This document shows, in pieces, positions 32,529 to 44,500 of a stretch of DNA of 64,000 bases. The position numbers and the translations under genes are program-made. Numbering within the stretch: position 1 is the first letter of the stretch; each line of letters opens with the position of its first letter. The stretch covers positions 1-64,000 of the forward strand of contig JAYEVF010000051.1 in assembly GCA_036346355.1 (NCBI GenBank), given 5' to 3'. Source of the DNA: Rhipidocladum racemiflorum (lineage: Eukaryota > Streptophyta > Magnoliopsida > Poales > Poaceae). Below the pieces are notes generated by a model. The model searched no databases and was not told where the DNA came from. It saw nothing but the letters and a program-made list of their open reading frames with translations.

Positions 32529-35096
32529 CTATATGGTGCAGGAGGTGCGTGTTGGGCTTGTCCTTGTATAATCGGAAGCGTGCCTGCAGTCCATACAAGA
32601 TGTATGTCGTGGTCGCTGCAAAATACCTTGGGCGCATTTCGAGGCTTGGCTTTTCGGGCGAAGTAGCACCACGGAGAGGGTTGCTCCCCTAGTTATCCCA
32701 TATGGGAAGTTTGAGATGTGGGTGGTACTTCTCCTGATCCACCCAGTTGAAGTAGGCGCACCATTCATCCACTGAGAGGGTTGCTCCCCCAATTGTTGCA
32801 GTGCATGCACATGTTTTGTCTATGCATGGTGCATTCATGTGTAACTCTCCGCTGGTTTGTCCCACGCCCGATTTATCTTTACATAGTACCTCAAATCGGA
32901 GCTTCCTCGTGCCCATCTTCAATGCTCTAAGCATCTCCCCTTCTTGCCCTTTTCCTCCATGTAGGTACAAATCATCTCGAGTACTTCACATCGTGGGCAT
33001 TCATGCGGGCGACGGCCCTAGCATAGCGATCCACAAAGTATTTCGTTATGCCACGAAGAACACCCTCCACTATAGCAACCAGGGGAAGTGACCTCAACCC
33101 CCGCATGACCCAATTGTAAACCTCAGCCAAGTTTGTCGTCATGACCCCATACCTGGCGCCATCGGTGTCATAAAGCTGAGCCCATTTCTCCTTAGGCTCA
33201 TGCTCTATCCATTCGGAGAAGCATTTCATAGCCCTTCCATTCCTCCGAACCAGGTGTGGAGGGTCTGTTGGTAACTCTGCAAGCGCTACTGGGGCCTCCC
33301 CTGCGGAAGCTGTTGGCTTCTTCGCTGCCTCGGCTGTATGCCTTGACGTTAGCTCGTCCAACTTCTTCCATAGTCTCTCAAATTTTCTTTCCTGGTTCTG
33401 GTCGCAAAGCCTCTTAAAAAGCTTTGTCAGCTCTTTGTTCCTGAACTGCTTGTAAAAATTGGCGCCCATGTGCCGCTTACACCACCTACTACGCAAATCA
33501 GGCCATGGATGTGTCTCATCTTCACCTTGCTGCAATTGCACGATCGCCTTTAGCAACCCGGGATGCCGATCATGTATGACACACACACCAGGCCGCTGTT
33601 CCACGACCCCAGCTTTCACGTTCCTTAGAAACCATAGCCAACTATCAGTGTTCTCACCCTCTACGAATGCGAGCGCAACGGGAAGAACCTGATTATTGCC
33701 ATCGACTCCTATGGCAGTCAATATCTGGCCTTTGTACTTCCCGGTCAGAAAAGTCCCATCCACGCATAACAACGGACGGCAATGTCTGAATGCGTTGATA
33801 CACGCACCGAAAGCAAAGAATGCCCGCTTGAGCAACATCTTCCCAGGGAAACGCTGTGAAGGTTGCTCGAAAATATCGACATAAGTCCCAGCATTCCTTT
33901 CCTTGATCACCTGAAGCAACCCTGGCAGATTCTGATAGGAGTCTTCGTACGTGCCAAACCTTGCTTCCAATGCCTTCTGCTTCGCTCTCCATGCCTTCGC
34001 ATAGCTTATCGTGTACTGATACCTCTGCTCTATTGCAAGTATGATGGCACGTGGCTCTAAATCCAGGTTGCCCATAATCTCCCCGTACATTACATTGGCA
34101 ACAAAGCCGGAAGATATATTTTCTATGCGATTGTGTAGACTCTGTCAACACACATGCATGCGACACTACTATAGAACACTTCCAAATTGTGTCCCATTTA
34201 GGTTGGTAAGCATGGACACGCCATGGGCAACCTTCCATCTTGCATCTGACATCATACACCCGCTGATCTGACTTAGCAACCCAGAAGGGTCTACGCAGCG
34301 ACACTGCCCATGCTGTGACTGCTTCCTGCACCTCACCTTTATCCTTGTAAATTGCATCTTGCCGCACCTCATTCCGATCGTACCACCATTGGACATCTTC
34401 ACCCTCGTTGACCATCAGTCTGTCGAACCGACACTCATCCCACTCCGCGGGGAAAGGCTCTTCATCCTCTTCATCGTTACTTAAATCCTCGTAGTCCCGG
34501 CTCTCTGCGTCCATTGATATCACCAGTGATTCAATATGTTCTCCCTCTTCTGCCACACCCATTGGTTCCTCGTGACGCCTGCCACACCCATTGGTTCCTC
34601 GTGACGCCTTCCATTGGAACACCAACTTCCTCACCTTGCACTGCCTCCTGAGCCGAACTAACATCATGCCTCACTGAGTATTCTCTTGCTTGGCTGCTCT
34701 CCCCAACTTCCTCCTCTTCGTCACCAACAACCTCCTGCTGTTCCTCGCGGATGCCATCTGCTTTCTCAAATGCTTGCGCCAACAATACTAATGGCCATCC
34801 TCTCTCAATCGCTGCTCTGACATACGAACTCCATGACTTCAGACCTGTAATTTCAACTAACTCCCAAGACGCATAGCCTGCCTCCGACACCCTACTCCGT
34901 GCAGCTTCACACCATGCAACTCACGGTCCAACGAGAATATTTGGTATAACCATCTTCTAACAGTGCTCCATGAACGCTCCGCTGGACGTGACAGACCAAC
35001 TACCACACTTGGAAAATGACTTAGTTCCACCCCTTCTACACCCATGTTCGGAATTCCCTCTCCGTAATATATCGTAAACTGCACTCGTTCATCCAT
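32529..35096 (-). pseudogene. MuDR-type (MULE) transposase, frameshifted
   Basis: This MULE transposase would cut and paste its element by a DDE mechanism in the nucleus. The start is chosen at 35096 (MDERVQFTIYYGEG), where an N-terminal domain typical of grass MULEs begins. An acidic linker (EEEEVGE near 34700, SNDEEDEEPF near 34470) and a Cys/His DNA-binding module (RCKMEGCPWRVHAYQ ... SHACV, 34260-34170) follow. The 34090-32972 segment carries the catalytic core, with LLCVDGTFLTGKYKG (first Asp, near 33760) and VCVIHDRHPGLLKA (second Asp, near 33560). A Cys/His segment WCKRHMGANF lies near 33470. Frames change near 34900, in a tandem duplication near 34560-34610, near 34115 and after 32972. 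The C-terminal zinc-knuckle region is scrambled. It is not functional as it stands. Confidence 0.9.
34553..34612 (+). repeat. ~27-bp tandem duplication in the MULE gene
   Basis: The block cacacccattggttcctcgtgacgcct occurs twice in a row. It lies exactly where the transposase reading frame changes, so it is a likely cause of one of the frameshifts. Confidence 0.85.
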
Positions 35097-35327
35097 ACCT
35101 GTCAGCAATTTCAACAAATATTTGAGGCTATAAAAGTAAATCCAGAGGTATGCTAATACCAATTTCGCCAAATTTTCCGTAGTCCATAAGCCCAAAAAAC
35201 TATTTTTCAGTGTTTACTACCAAATTTCTGAGTAAAGCTTGTAGATTCAGGCTCTATATTTTCGTTTCTGATTTGAAGATTGTACTTGTCAGGTTGCGTC
35301 AATATGAGATTTAGATGTTTGTTACAT

Positions 35328-35395
35328 GGGCTGAGCCCGGGCCTGGGCCCAGGCTAGCCGGGCCTGGGCCCAGGCTAGCCGGGCCTTGGGTCCGC
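35328..35395 (+). repeat. Short GC-rich tandem repeat
   Basis: A unit gggcctgggcccaggctagcc is repeated about twice, with a partial copy on each side. Each unit contains the palindrome gggcctgggccc-like core. It is isolated in AT-rich DNA. Confidence 0.85.
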
Positions 35396-35816
35396 CCCTG
35401 GTTGTAGTTATATCATTTAATAGGTATATGTGGTTATTTCTTGTTAATTCTTTTAGATTTAGTGCTTTCTTATTTTATATGTACGTATTGTGGGTTGTGG
35501 ACAAATTAATATAGTGAAACAAAGAGTATGTATTGGAGATTTGGAGATGCTCCAACTTCATTGCACAATCTATGGTAGTTAGGCACTTTAGAGTCCAGTT
35601 TTCCAATAAGAAACCATATCCCTGTATTTGCCCTCTTTTTTCTCTACGTTATAGGACTCGTTGAAACACAAGCAATCTAAAATCATGGTAACTGCTCACC
35701 AATGCAATCTATAAGCACTTGTACTGTAGTATCTAGCCTTACACGGGAAATTCAGGTGGTTCAATATATTTAATTAGACAATTCCTACGAGCACTAGGCT
35801 ATATTCCCTTTTATAC
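35396..35816. other. Gene-free AT-rich DNA
   Basis: Nothing recognised. Confidence 0.4.
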
Positions 35817-36143
35817 GGGTGTGTTTAATTTGGTTACTTGTATTAAGTGATATATGTATGAGATGGTTTAAGAAAAAAGTTATCCATATGTTTGATTGCT
35901 TGAATAGAAGAGAGGTGCTTCTATGCTCTTCCTTTTTAAAGTTGCACAAATATTAAAGCATGAATGAAGGGTAGATGAGGATTACTTACCCCTTCATATC
36001 ATCCTGGATGTTGTGATACAAATTTAAGAAATATTCTCTATGAATGCTGAACCATCTTATTAACCCAAAACAATGGAATCACATATATAGTACAAAATCA
36101 TTTCATATCTTATTCAACATCATTCCACAAACCAAACACAACA
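35817..36143. mobile_element. Possible MITE with GTGTTT-type ends
   Basis: The left end gtgtgtttaatttgg roughly matches the reverse complement of the right end (ccacaaaccaaacacaac). A similar but partial sequence lies at about 53345-53520 in the CACTA element (atgagatggttt, atattctctat, caatggaa). No clear target duplication. Confidence 0.45.
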
Positions 36144-36149
36144 TAAAAT

Positions 36150-36310
36150 TTGCTTTACAGGTGAGCCTCGGGTTTAAGTTTGAAATCTGGCCCGTCTACT
36201 GCCTACGCCACATCCCAGCAGCGCTGCCAGCGAATTATATATAATCATATGATTGCCTAGTGTAACAGACAAACGGGAAGATGATTAAGACAACGGATGC
36301 ACATGATTGC
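36150..36310 (+). repeat. Segmental duplication B, left part
   Basis: Similar to 4900-5100 (gcaggtgagc, tgattgcctagtgtaac, aacgg/aagatgca). The block acaacggatgcacatgattg resembles 39700-39720, so the unit seems partly repeated here. Confidence 0.6.
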
Positions 36311-36446
36311 CTAGTGTAACAAACGCTGTAATAAATATCTATCAGCCTATGCCTACGGTCCATTACATTATTTAATTATAAGCTTGCTTACCGAGAAGAC
36401 AATAAGATAAGGTGGAAACTTTATTGTCGACTACATAACACGATGG

Positions 36447-37719
36447 TGTTTGCATCAAAATTCGGCTTATCGGTCCAATTTGGATATAAGAGTTTTTTAT
36501 GGAAAAAGATAAACCGGTGTCAACAAGGAAGCCGTTGCTAACAAGGAAAGGGCATCGGGTCAAGGGTCGACTCGGATATAGTTGTCGTATCCATGCATGA
36601 CTCAGATCGGCCCAAGCATTATAAAAGGGGCGGACAACGAGGCAATCAAGGAATCCAACACCATACACATCTACTTTTCACAGTTCTTTTTTGTCATTTT
36701 TAGTTTTACAAACATCCCTCTGTAAGTCGACGAGATCAATAAAGTTACGCATCGCCGATTGTTGATCTTGACCGATTTCATCCAGGTTCGATCTGCTTTG
36801 TGTTGTTGCGCATCGCCTCTCAAAGCCGATTTTGCCTTATCTTTGGATTAGCCTTAATTGGTTGATCTAGTTATCTCTTGATCGGCTTTTAGCCGACTAG
36901 TGTTAAGCCGATAAGCATCGGTTTATCGGCTTTGCTTGATTTACAGTCTTTACCTTGTCAATTACAGGTCAAATTGACTGGCGTGCTCTGCAAACCCGGC
37001 GTTTGTCTCGTATGTCAATACTTTACTTGTAAACCAATGCTTCCATACACATTCTAAACCTAGGAGGGATGTCTTCATGACACGTGACATGTACATTACA
37101 TTGAGTTGTTGTTCGCGCTAAAAACGTGAAGCAGGGTTCCCAGCTTCAAACATACGAGACAAACGCCGGGTTTGCAGAGCGTACCAGTCAATTTGACCTG
37201 TAATTGACAAGGTAAAGTTTGTAAATCCAGCAAAGCCGATAAATTGATACTTATCGGCTTAACACCAGTCGGCTAAAAGCCGATCGGGAGATAACTAGAT
37301 CAACCAATTACGGTTAATCCAAAAAGTAAGGTAAAATCGGCTTTGAGAGGCGATGCGCGACAACACAAAGCAGATCGAACCTGGATGAAATCGGTCAAGA
37401 TCAACAATCAGCGATGCGCAACTTTATTGATCTCGTCGACTTACAGAGGGATGATTGTAAAACTAAAAATGACAAAAAAGAACTGTGAAAAGTAGATGTG
37501 TATGGTGTTGGATTCCTTGATTGCCTCGCGGTCCGCCCTTTTTATAATGCTTTGGCCGATCCGAGTCATGCATGGATACGGCAACTATATCCGAGTCGAC
37601 CCTTGACCCGATGCCCTTTCCTTGTTAGCAACGGCTTCCTTGTTGACGCCGGTTTATCTTTTTCCATAAAAAACTCTTATATCCAAATTGGACCGATAAG
37701 CCGAATTTTGGTGCAAACA
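36447..37719. repeat. 1.27-kb palindrome with LTR-like arms
   Basis: The left arm 36447-37015 and right arm 37150-37719 are reverse complements over about 570 bp with only scattered differences. A 134-bp spacer (37016-37149) separates them. Each arm starts TGTTTGCA at the outside and ends gtttgtctcgtatgt at the inside. Each holds a TATA box (36620-36626 in the left arm) followed by an AATAAA signal (36738-36743), the layout of an LTR. The flanks gatgg and gttgt do not match, so there is no simple target duplication. It may be two head-to-head LTR copies or a foldback element. Mirror open frames of 98 and 149 codons read the same sequence and are not genes. Confidence 0.93.
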
Positions 37720-38940
37720 GTTGTCTTGGTCATCCTAGTAAGAAATAATATGGTTTACTACATTGATTCCATATTGAGGAGTAAACACAACTTTCAATCT
37801 GTGCAAGATGTAGGCTCTCTCCAAGGATGGCCTCTAAAACGACCTTTTTGGATATTTAGGGGCATATTCAGGCCTGTAGCCATCCCAAGAGGGCTTGCTA
37901 TGTGCGTCTCTATCAAAGAGGCCGGAGGGGTTCATCCCTATATGTAGAGGCCGTTCTCGCGTGTGCTATATGCGAAGGAGACTTCAGGCCATGGTTGGGA
38001 ATCGATCCAATATAAAGGCCCAAATCGAATACAGGCTGCACTGTTCATGGCTCATAGAGGCCTGGTTTTCAAGGCCATCTTTGGGTTCAGTCTTAATAGG
38101 TAAACATGCTTTTCTTGTTGATTGCAATTGTCTCCCATCTACTTTTCAAATACTTAAAAATTGTCTTTATGGAATTAATGTACGTAGGATTTTCAAGAAT
38201 TATGTCAACCTTAGAGGGAGACACAAAAAAAAGTGGGGCTGCAGTCTACTGCATTGATGGACTTTCATGTACAAACTACAATAACTTTTTTTATACAAAT
38301 TAAAAGAATTATCATAATGTCCCTCCAACTGAGGAATATATATTGTACTTTCATAGTGCCATCAGCAGTCAAAAGAACATTCATGTGGTTTCTACGTGAT
38401 ACACTAGATGTACGAACTCATCGATGCTCAACGGTCAGATATACCCGAGATATGCAAGCCTAACTGCATTAATTTGTCTACATGCATTTCATTCTTCGTA
38501 ATTAAAACTCTTTAGTAATAGCTATTCTTCCTAGCGACAGGATGTGAAATTCACCACGCCTAATTTTTCCTTGGACGCTCTTGAGACAGTTCGAGGAGAG
38601 CTCGTCACCTTCTTCCTTGCTAATGTGATCCATTGCAAAGGCGAGTGACTCGGATAGTCCTTAGGGACATTTATTCATGTACTGTAGATTTATTGCCATG
38701 TGATTTTTTCTAACTGTAAATTGTATATATTGTGTAAATGTTTTTCAAGTGTCGATTGTTGCCTTGTCGACTGTGTTGTTAACTGTGTATTGTTTATTCT
38801 TGTCTTGTGTTATTTGTATGTGTTATATGTTTGTATCGTCTGTACAGAGGGCATGGCTAGCATGATTCCTAAGGCTAGTTATAAAATAGGAAAAATATTC
38901 AAAAAGTACAAATCATAATGGTTTTAAGGTAACAACCTTC
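37720..38940. other. Gene-free DNA
   Basis: No recognisable gene. Short frames at 37895 and 38106 have no family features. Confidence 0.4.
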
Positions 38941-39256
38941 TATGATTAAGAATAACAGACGGTTCTTTTATATGAACCATCTGTGATGCTTCCTTGTCAT
39001 ATATGGCTGGTGTGTAATAAACCGTGTGTGATATTTACTAGTCACACACAGTTCATTTCTAAGAAATCGTCCGTGATATTTAATTACTACATATGGTTTG
39101 TAGGAAATAAACCGTCTTGATGTTTTTAATCACGAATGGTCTCAAGATCATTTATGATGATCTCTAATTATTACTGGCTCTTTATTTCATATGTGGTTCA
39201 GTAAACGTCTGTAAAGATAGTTTTTAAATGTCTGCGACGTGCTTCTGTGGAAAGTC
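38941..39256 (+). mobile_element. CACTA subterminal remnant
   Basis: Several degenerate copies of the inverted motif acagacggtt...aaccgtctgtgat occur here, for example acagacggttctttt, gaaccatctgtgat and gaaataaaccgtc. It is the same motif family as the CACTA at 48 kb. A weak match to an inverted CACTA end (cttctgtgg) lies near 39248. No left end or genes are visible, so this is an old fragment. Confidence 0.65.
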
Positions 39257-39644
39257 CGAACTTATTTCCAGAAAAATAAAGTTTACTTTTTATGAAATCT
39301 TAAATTTTACTTTTTAGCATTTGCTTCTAAATTTGTACATATTCCGATAGTAAAGTTTTAGGTCATGATTACCAAGTCAAATTTTGAAATTTGCTAGGCT
39401 TGGATTAAGATGTGTACGTATAACTCCAAACATATTGCTAGTCGATAGCATGTCATCACAAGTTCCATATGGTAATTAGCAATATTCTTCACATCATAGC
39501 AAGTCGCGGCCATGGTTCCAAAATCTGTCTTGGTAGAAAATCCTGCACCTTGGCAGGTAGAATTTCTTACCGGTAACAATTTTTAAACTGGCCAGTTGAA
39601 CTTGCCAAATTCAAATATCAATTTTGAACTTGTCGGTTCCTAGC
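39257..39644. other. Gene-free AT-rich DNA
   Basis: Nothing recognised. Confidence 0.4.
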
Positions 39645-40200
39645 GGTAACTTCTTTCTTTGGTTGGGTTTAGAAACAGACAAACGGCAGGTTGATTAAGA
39701 CAACGGATGCAAATGGTGCACAAATAAAGTTTCAAACACAGTACTATATATATAAAAGCGAACAACTCTGCTTTGCCAATCGCGAGGTAAGGTGAAGAGG
39801 TACCAACCAGGTTGTACCAAGCTGGTTCAGTAGTCATTTTGGACAACACCGCGGGATACTAATACCAGCAGCAAAGCAAACACTGCTTGAACAAATATAT
39901 CTAACCCATCGGCTGCAGATTAAGATTTCTCCACTCCCTACAAAGGTGAGATTTCGACACTGCTTAAATCTGTGAAAAAAACAAGCTTATATATTTCTAT
40001 GCACATGATGCAATTGTAGTACCTCACCTTGCTTCAAAAGCCGCAATCAAGCCAAGGAGGAGCGAAACAAAGACTTGAAAAGAGAAGTCCTCTCCGAGAA
40101 ATCCGGTCCCAGATGCAGATATATCACTTGATCATCTTGCTCAAAATGAAAGAAGATTTCGCTAAGTCATTGCTGGTGGCAAAGCTCGGGAACAGAAGCT
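39645..40200 (+). repeat. Segmental duplication B (empty Copia site)
   Basis: Colinear with 5035-5109 joined to 9957-11165. It reads ggatgcaaatggtgcac straight through the place where the Copia element sits at 5110. It also lacks the SINE-like block found at 10081-10262. After 40080 the shared sequence (gaggagcgaaacaaagac, atgcagatatatcacttga) is diverged and rearranged. The purine-rich part could once have been an exon, but I cannot identify it. Confidence 0.8.
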
Positions 40201-40714
40201 TCTATAAGGTACTGCAAGATCGAGCAGCGATATGTTAGCTGGGTGTAATGGCAACGGTAAACTTTTGGCATCGCCCGCACCTTGCTTTCCTTTTTCCAAA
40301 GCATGCTTCCTTGCTTGCGGTTGCAGGTAGTGATCGATACTGATCGATCTACTCTATGAGCTTTTCGTTTGTTCTTTTCTCCTTTAGAGCAGAGTCTGTC
40401 TTTCCTTTTCTTTTTTTTAAAAAAAGGCATAGATGCAAAGAGACTATGTTGCACCGTCTTTAAACATCCGATACTAAATTTGAAAGGTAATCAAATCCTA
40501 AGGGGATGAGTCCCCCAAATTGAAATTTTGCCCAGTTGAAAATTTGAAAATTCGTGTTGAAAATTCACTAGTTGAAAATTTTCAAATTTCCCAAAATGGA
40601 AGTTTCAATTATGCCACAAGCCAAAGTCCTTTCTTGTTCCTTCACATCAGCTCCCATTATCCTTAGAAAAAAAAGTCCAGCCTCTGCCTGCGCCATTGCT
40701 CTAAAGAGTTACCC

Positions 40715-40990
40715 TAATATAAATTAGTTTCTTATTCCTAATACCTAGCTTGATCTGTACGATGCCAGCTCACTGAGCTGCACTTTTCATTCGTATCAGC
40801 TCGACAAAGCGTCAAATTCTTCAGTCATCAGTGTTTCATCTGCCATTAAGGTTAAACATGATGAACTACTACGAGGGACTGTACATGTGTATAACACCCG
40901 GCGCAACGTAGCCTGGAACGTCATTACCTCTATATTTTTGTCTCTAATGTAAAACTATCTTTACCAAGGTAGCTACAACAACTATCACAA
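40715..40990 (+). repeat. Segmental duplication D, copy of 30.2-30.5 kb
   Basis: Matches 30195-30480 in order with small indels. There is no coding sequence. It lies beyond the duplicated block at 39.6-40.2 kb. Confidence 0.8.
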
Positions 40991-41530
40991 AAGCTATTCT
41001 TCATCATGTTTTGAGTATTGAAAAATTTTAAAAATTAAATATGTATATAATATAAGTCACTTCCAACCAAATCACAAAACCATGGCACTTTAAAAAATAT
41101 TAATATTATTATAATAATAATATAAGTCAAATCCGGAATCAACAGACATGCTAGTATATGTCTTGGTTTAGTTGTTTAGATAAGTTTCATTTACCTTTTA
41201 TCTCCATATTATATTCCAATGAGTACTGCTCTATACCAAAAGAGCTTAGCTAAATCTATTCTTGATAAAGTTGGTTGTTCAAACTTGGTGGTGGCTATCT
41301 CCAGTTTTGTTGCTTCAGTAATATTGTTCCCTCAACTACAATCCTCGGACGTCTCTAAAGATAAGCACAGTGATCCAACTTCACCAGACACAATGAAGGT
41401 AGTCACCGTCGTTCCTGCCTACCCCCACCCCACCCCATTTGGTCATCATATATGTTTTTCTACTGGTAACATCTATGCTTTTTACAAGCTCTCCTTCACA
41501 AGTGCTGAGTTTTCCATGGCATTCCCTTAT
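40991..41530. other. Gene-free DNA
   Basis: AT-rich, with a 119-codon open frame at 41219 that has no recognisable feature and runs into the LTR start. Confidence 0.35.
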
Positions 41531-44500
41531 TGTAACATCCTCAGTTTCGCGTTCTGGGAAAAATCTAATTTAAATTAAGTAAATTCAAAATTTGAAGTTT
41601 CCTTGGTGTTTATATTAACCCGGCATCCTCTTCCATCCAAAATCGGAATTCAATTTCCTTCCGTTCGAAAAATCGAATTTCCAGATTCCCGTCAGTACCC
41701 GAAATTTCACTTGGGTCCAAAAATGCTCCAAAAATCATGGAACCTATTGCATTATGTCCCAAATATTCTAAAAACATTTTGAGAATTTTTCCAAGATTTT
41801 TGGAAGCTCTCTGGTATTTTATCTCGCGCGGCTTTTGTTTAATGCCCGCTATTCGCGTCCGAATATTCAAATCCACAAATTTCATCCAATTTCCGCGAAA
41901 CCAATTTTATTGGGGTCCAAATATTCTAAAATGGTTCTAGAATTTTTTTTCGGAATTTTTAGACCATTTTTACTAATTTTTCTCTAGGGTAGTTCATTTG
42001 CGTAATCCTCGGCCAATTACGCGCTGCCATGTGTCGCGCACTGTTCATCATTCCTTACCTCCTGCCATTGGAAACTTACAGAGAAGTTCTTGTTTCCATT
42101 CATGGCTCCATCTCATTTAATCAACCATAACTCTCCAACCAATGCTCCGATTTGCGAACGGCTGGATCCGTTGGAACCGTGACGACGAATCCTTTCCGTT
42201 CCCCATGATCTTCATCCCTAACTCACGCCGGAAACGACTCCATCTTCCAAAAACCGAAATTCGCCTTAATGGTCATTACTCGGCCGTTTCTCCGTCAATT
42301 CGCTTGATTCCACCTCTATTTACTCCGTGATGGAACCCTCTTCCCGGTGGTAGCACTCACCCTTGGCGTCTCCAACTCATCCGGTCGCTAGATCGAAGAA
42401 ACCGCGAGGAACTCCGAGTTTTCGTGTTCTTGACCATAGCTTCCTCTTCGATGATTCATTCTTCGTTCCGGTTGTTTCCTTGGGTTAACATGGGAGTCTA
42501 GATTCTAACTCATCCATCCATTTTAGGTTTCATTAAGATTTGAAGACGAATTTCACGTTTGTGTCGCCTCGGCCGAACTCGTGTTCTTCGTCAAATCCGT
42601 CGTCTCCGGTGAGAATTGGTTCAATTCCTTGCAAGATTAAGTTCTTCTAAAGGTCCCCTTGGTGATCCATCATTTTATTTTGCAATGTTACATGTTAATT
42701 ATTGCAAATTTTCGAGTTTTGGCATTTTTTTGGGCTTGCTCTGTTCATGCTCGGGCTTGCGCGTGCTTGCCGGCCTCGTCGCCGCGCCTCCGCCCCAGGC
42801 GTCCGCGCTCGGCCGGTCCGGCCGCTTCGTTGGCCGGAGCCGCCGCTGCCCTGCGCCCCAGCGTCGCGAGCCGCAGCCGCCGCCACCGACGGTTCCTGCC
42901 GCCCCGCTGCTCGCCCGGCCGCCGGCCGGGCTCGCCGCCGACCAAAGCCGCTTCGCTGTGGCGCCGTGCCCGTCAGACGCCGCGCCGCCTCAGCGGCTCG
43001 GCTCGCCGGCTGCCCTAACGCCGCGCCCCCCTGCCGACGTCCCAAGCTTCCATGGCTTCCTCTGTTCCTTTGCCATGGGGCTCAATGGAGAAGAAGGCTC
43101 CAATCAATAACAGCTTCGGCCCACTAGTCATAGGCTCCGTTTGATCTAAAAATTCAGAAAAGGAATATTCTCGGAATATTCCTCGATTTTCTATTTTCCA
43201 GGGTTTTCGAAATTCGGAAGCTCATATCTTTTCCGTCCGAACTCCGATTGACTCCGTTCAAATTCCTAAATTCATCTAAAATAAATACCTTCCTGCCAGT
43301 ACTAATTTTATAATTTTTGGAGTTTATTTATTTTTGGGTTATTTATTTGTTGTCTCGTTTTGCGCGTAGCCGAGGAGCCGTCCGAGTCCGCCGACCCTGC
43401 CGCCTGTCGGGACCCCGAATTTGCAAATCCGGACCCTCTGTGTATTCAGCACTAGTCCAGGAACGCGCTAGTGCACACAGTCTTAACATCGGTATATATC
43501 ACAATCATACCAAACGATACTATCAAAGTACTTTATTTAAATAATCAAAGGGTTACTCGACCTTATGGCCGAGTTACAAATATATGCCTTGCAAGGCGAA
43601 ACTTTAAAAAGAGAAATAACAGCAGCGGAAAATCAAATAAACTTCGTGGCGCCATCCAGTATACCACAGGCAACTGACTGGGCTCGCATCCCTAAGTAGA
43701 CGGGTCTTCTTGGAGTTCCTCCTCCAAAGCTGGCGTAATCTCCTCTTCAACTGATATTGTGTTGAGGCAAGGGTGAGTACTTGGTACTCAGCAAGTCATG
43801 CACAGAATGCAGGCTAATATACTATATGCATGGCTTGGTACAAAGGAATAGCACAAGGTATTTTTGCAGTAAACAGCATTTGAAAAGTAATATAAGTAGA
43901 TTCGAAAGCAGTAGAAATGAGTAAAGCATAAATAACTTTTCAAGAAGTTTAACAAACATTTTCCCCATCCTAAACCATATTTCCATCATCTTCTTTGTTA
44001 AACCAACCCAACTTTTCAAATCCAAGTTATTTTCAGAAAATCTAACCCTTGACTGTAATTCCCGAGCATTGTCCAGTACCGTGGACTCGGCTATTCAAAT
44101 AGATTCTACACTCTGCAGAGGTTATGCACTTTACCCACAAGATACAGTCAAACACCACAAAGGCGAAGTTCAGTGAACAAAGCCTTTCTAAGCCTCAAAC
44201 AACACAGTGGTCCTCTCCTGTTCGTGCTCTACACCATCCCTTCCCTTAGCCAAGGCGAAGTATGGGACCAACACACCGTTAGATGGGTACCTGCCACGAC
44301 CACGATACGCTCCCGTACAATCACACAAACGGTGTAACTGACACCCTGAGGCTCCACAAGTGAGTCCTTAGCGACTTAGTCAACTAGGGCCGTCCCATTC
44401 CAGCCATGTGGTTGCAAGTATGACCCAGTTCAAAGGCTTGCAAGGTTAAGTCCTTAGAGTGACCAGGGCAAGACTACCCGAAAAACCAAATCAACACTCC

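Noticed and set aside
36447..37017. Left palindrome arm as an ordinary solo LTR
   Set aside because: Neither arm alone nor the pair is flanked by a matching 5-bp duplication, and the inner ends diverge after gtatgt, so a simple insertion does not fit.
36372..37947. Open frames of 98 and 149 codons with nearly the same protein
   Set aside because: They are the same LTR-like sequence read from the two palindrome arms; no codon or family evidence supports a gene.
42616..43127. Overlapping GC-rich open frames of 116-164 codons on both strands
   Set aside because: They lie in a GC-rich part of a long LTR, are open in several frames at once, and are Ala/Arg/Pro-rich without domains.
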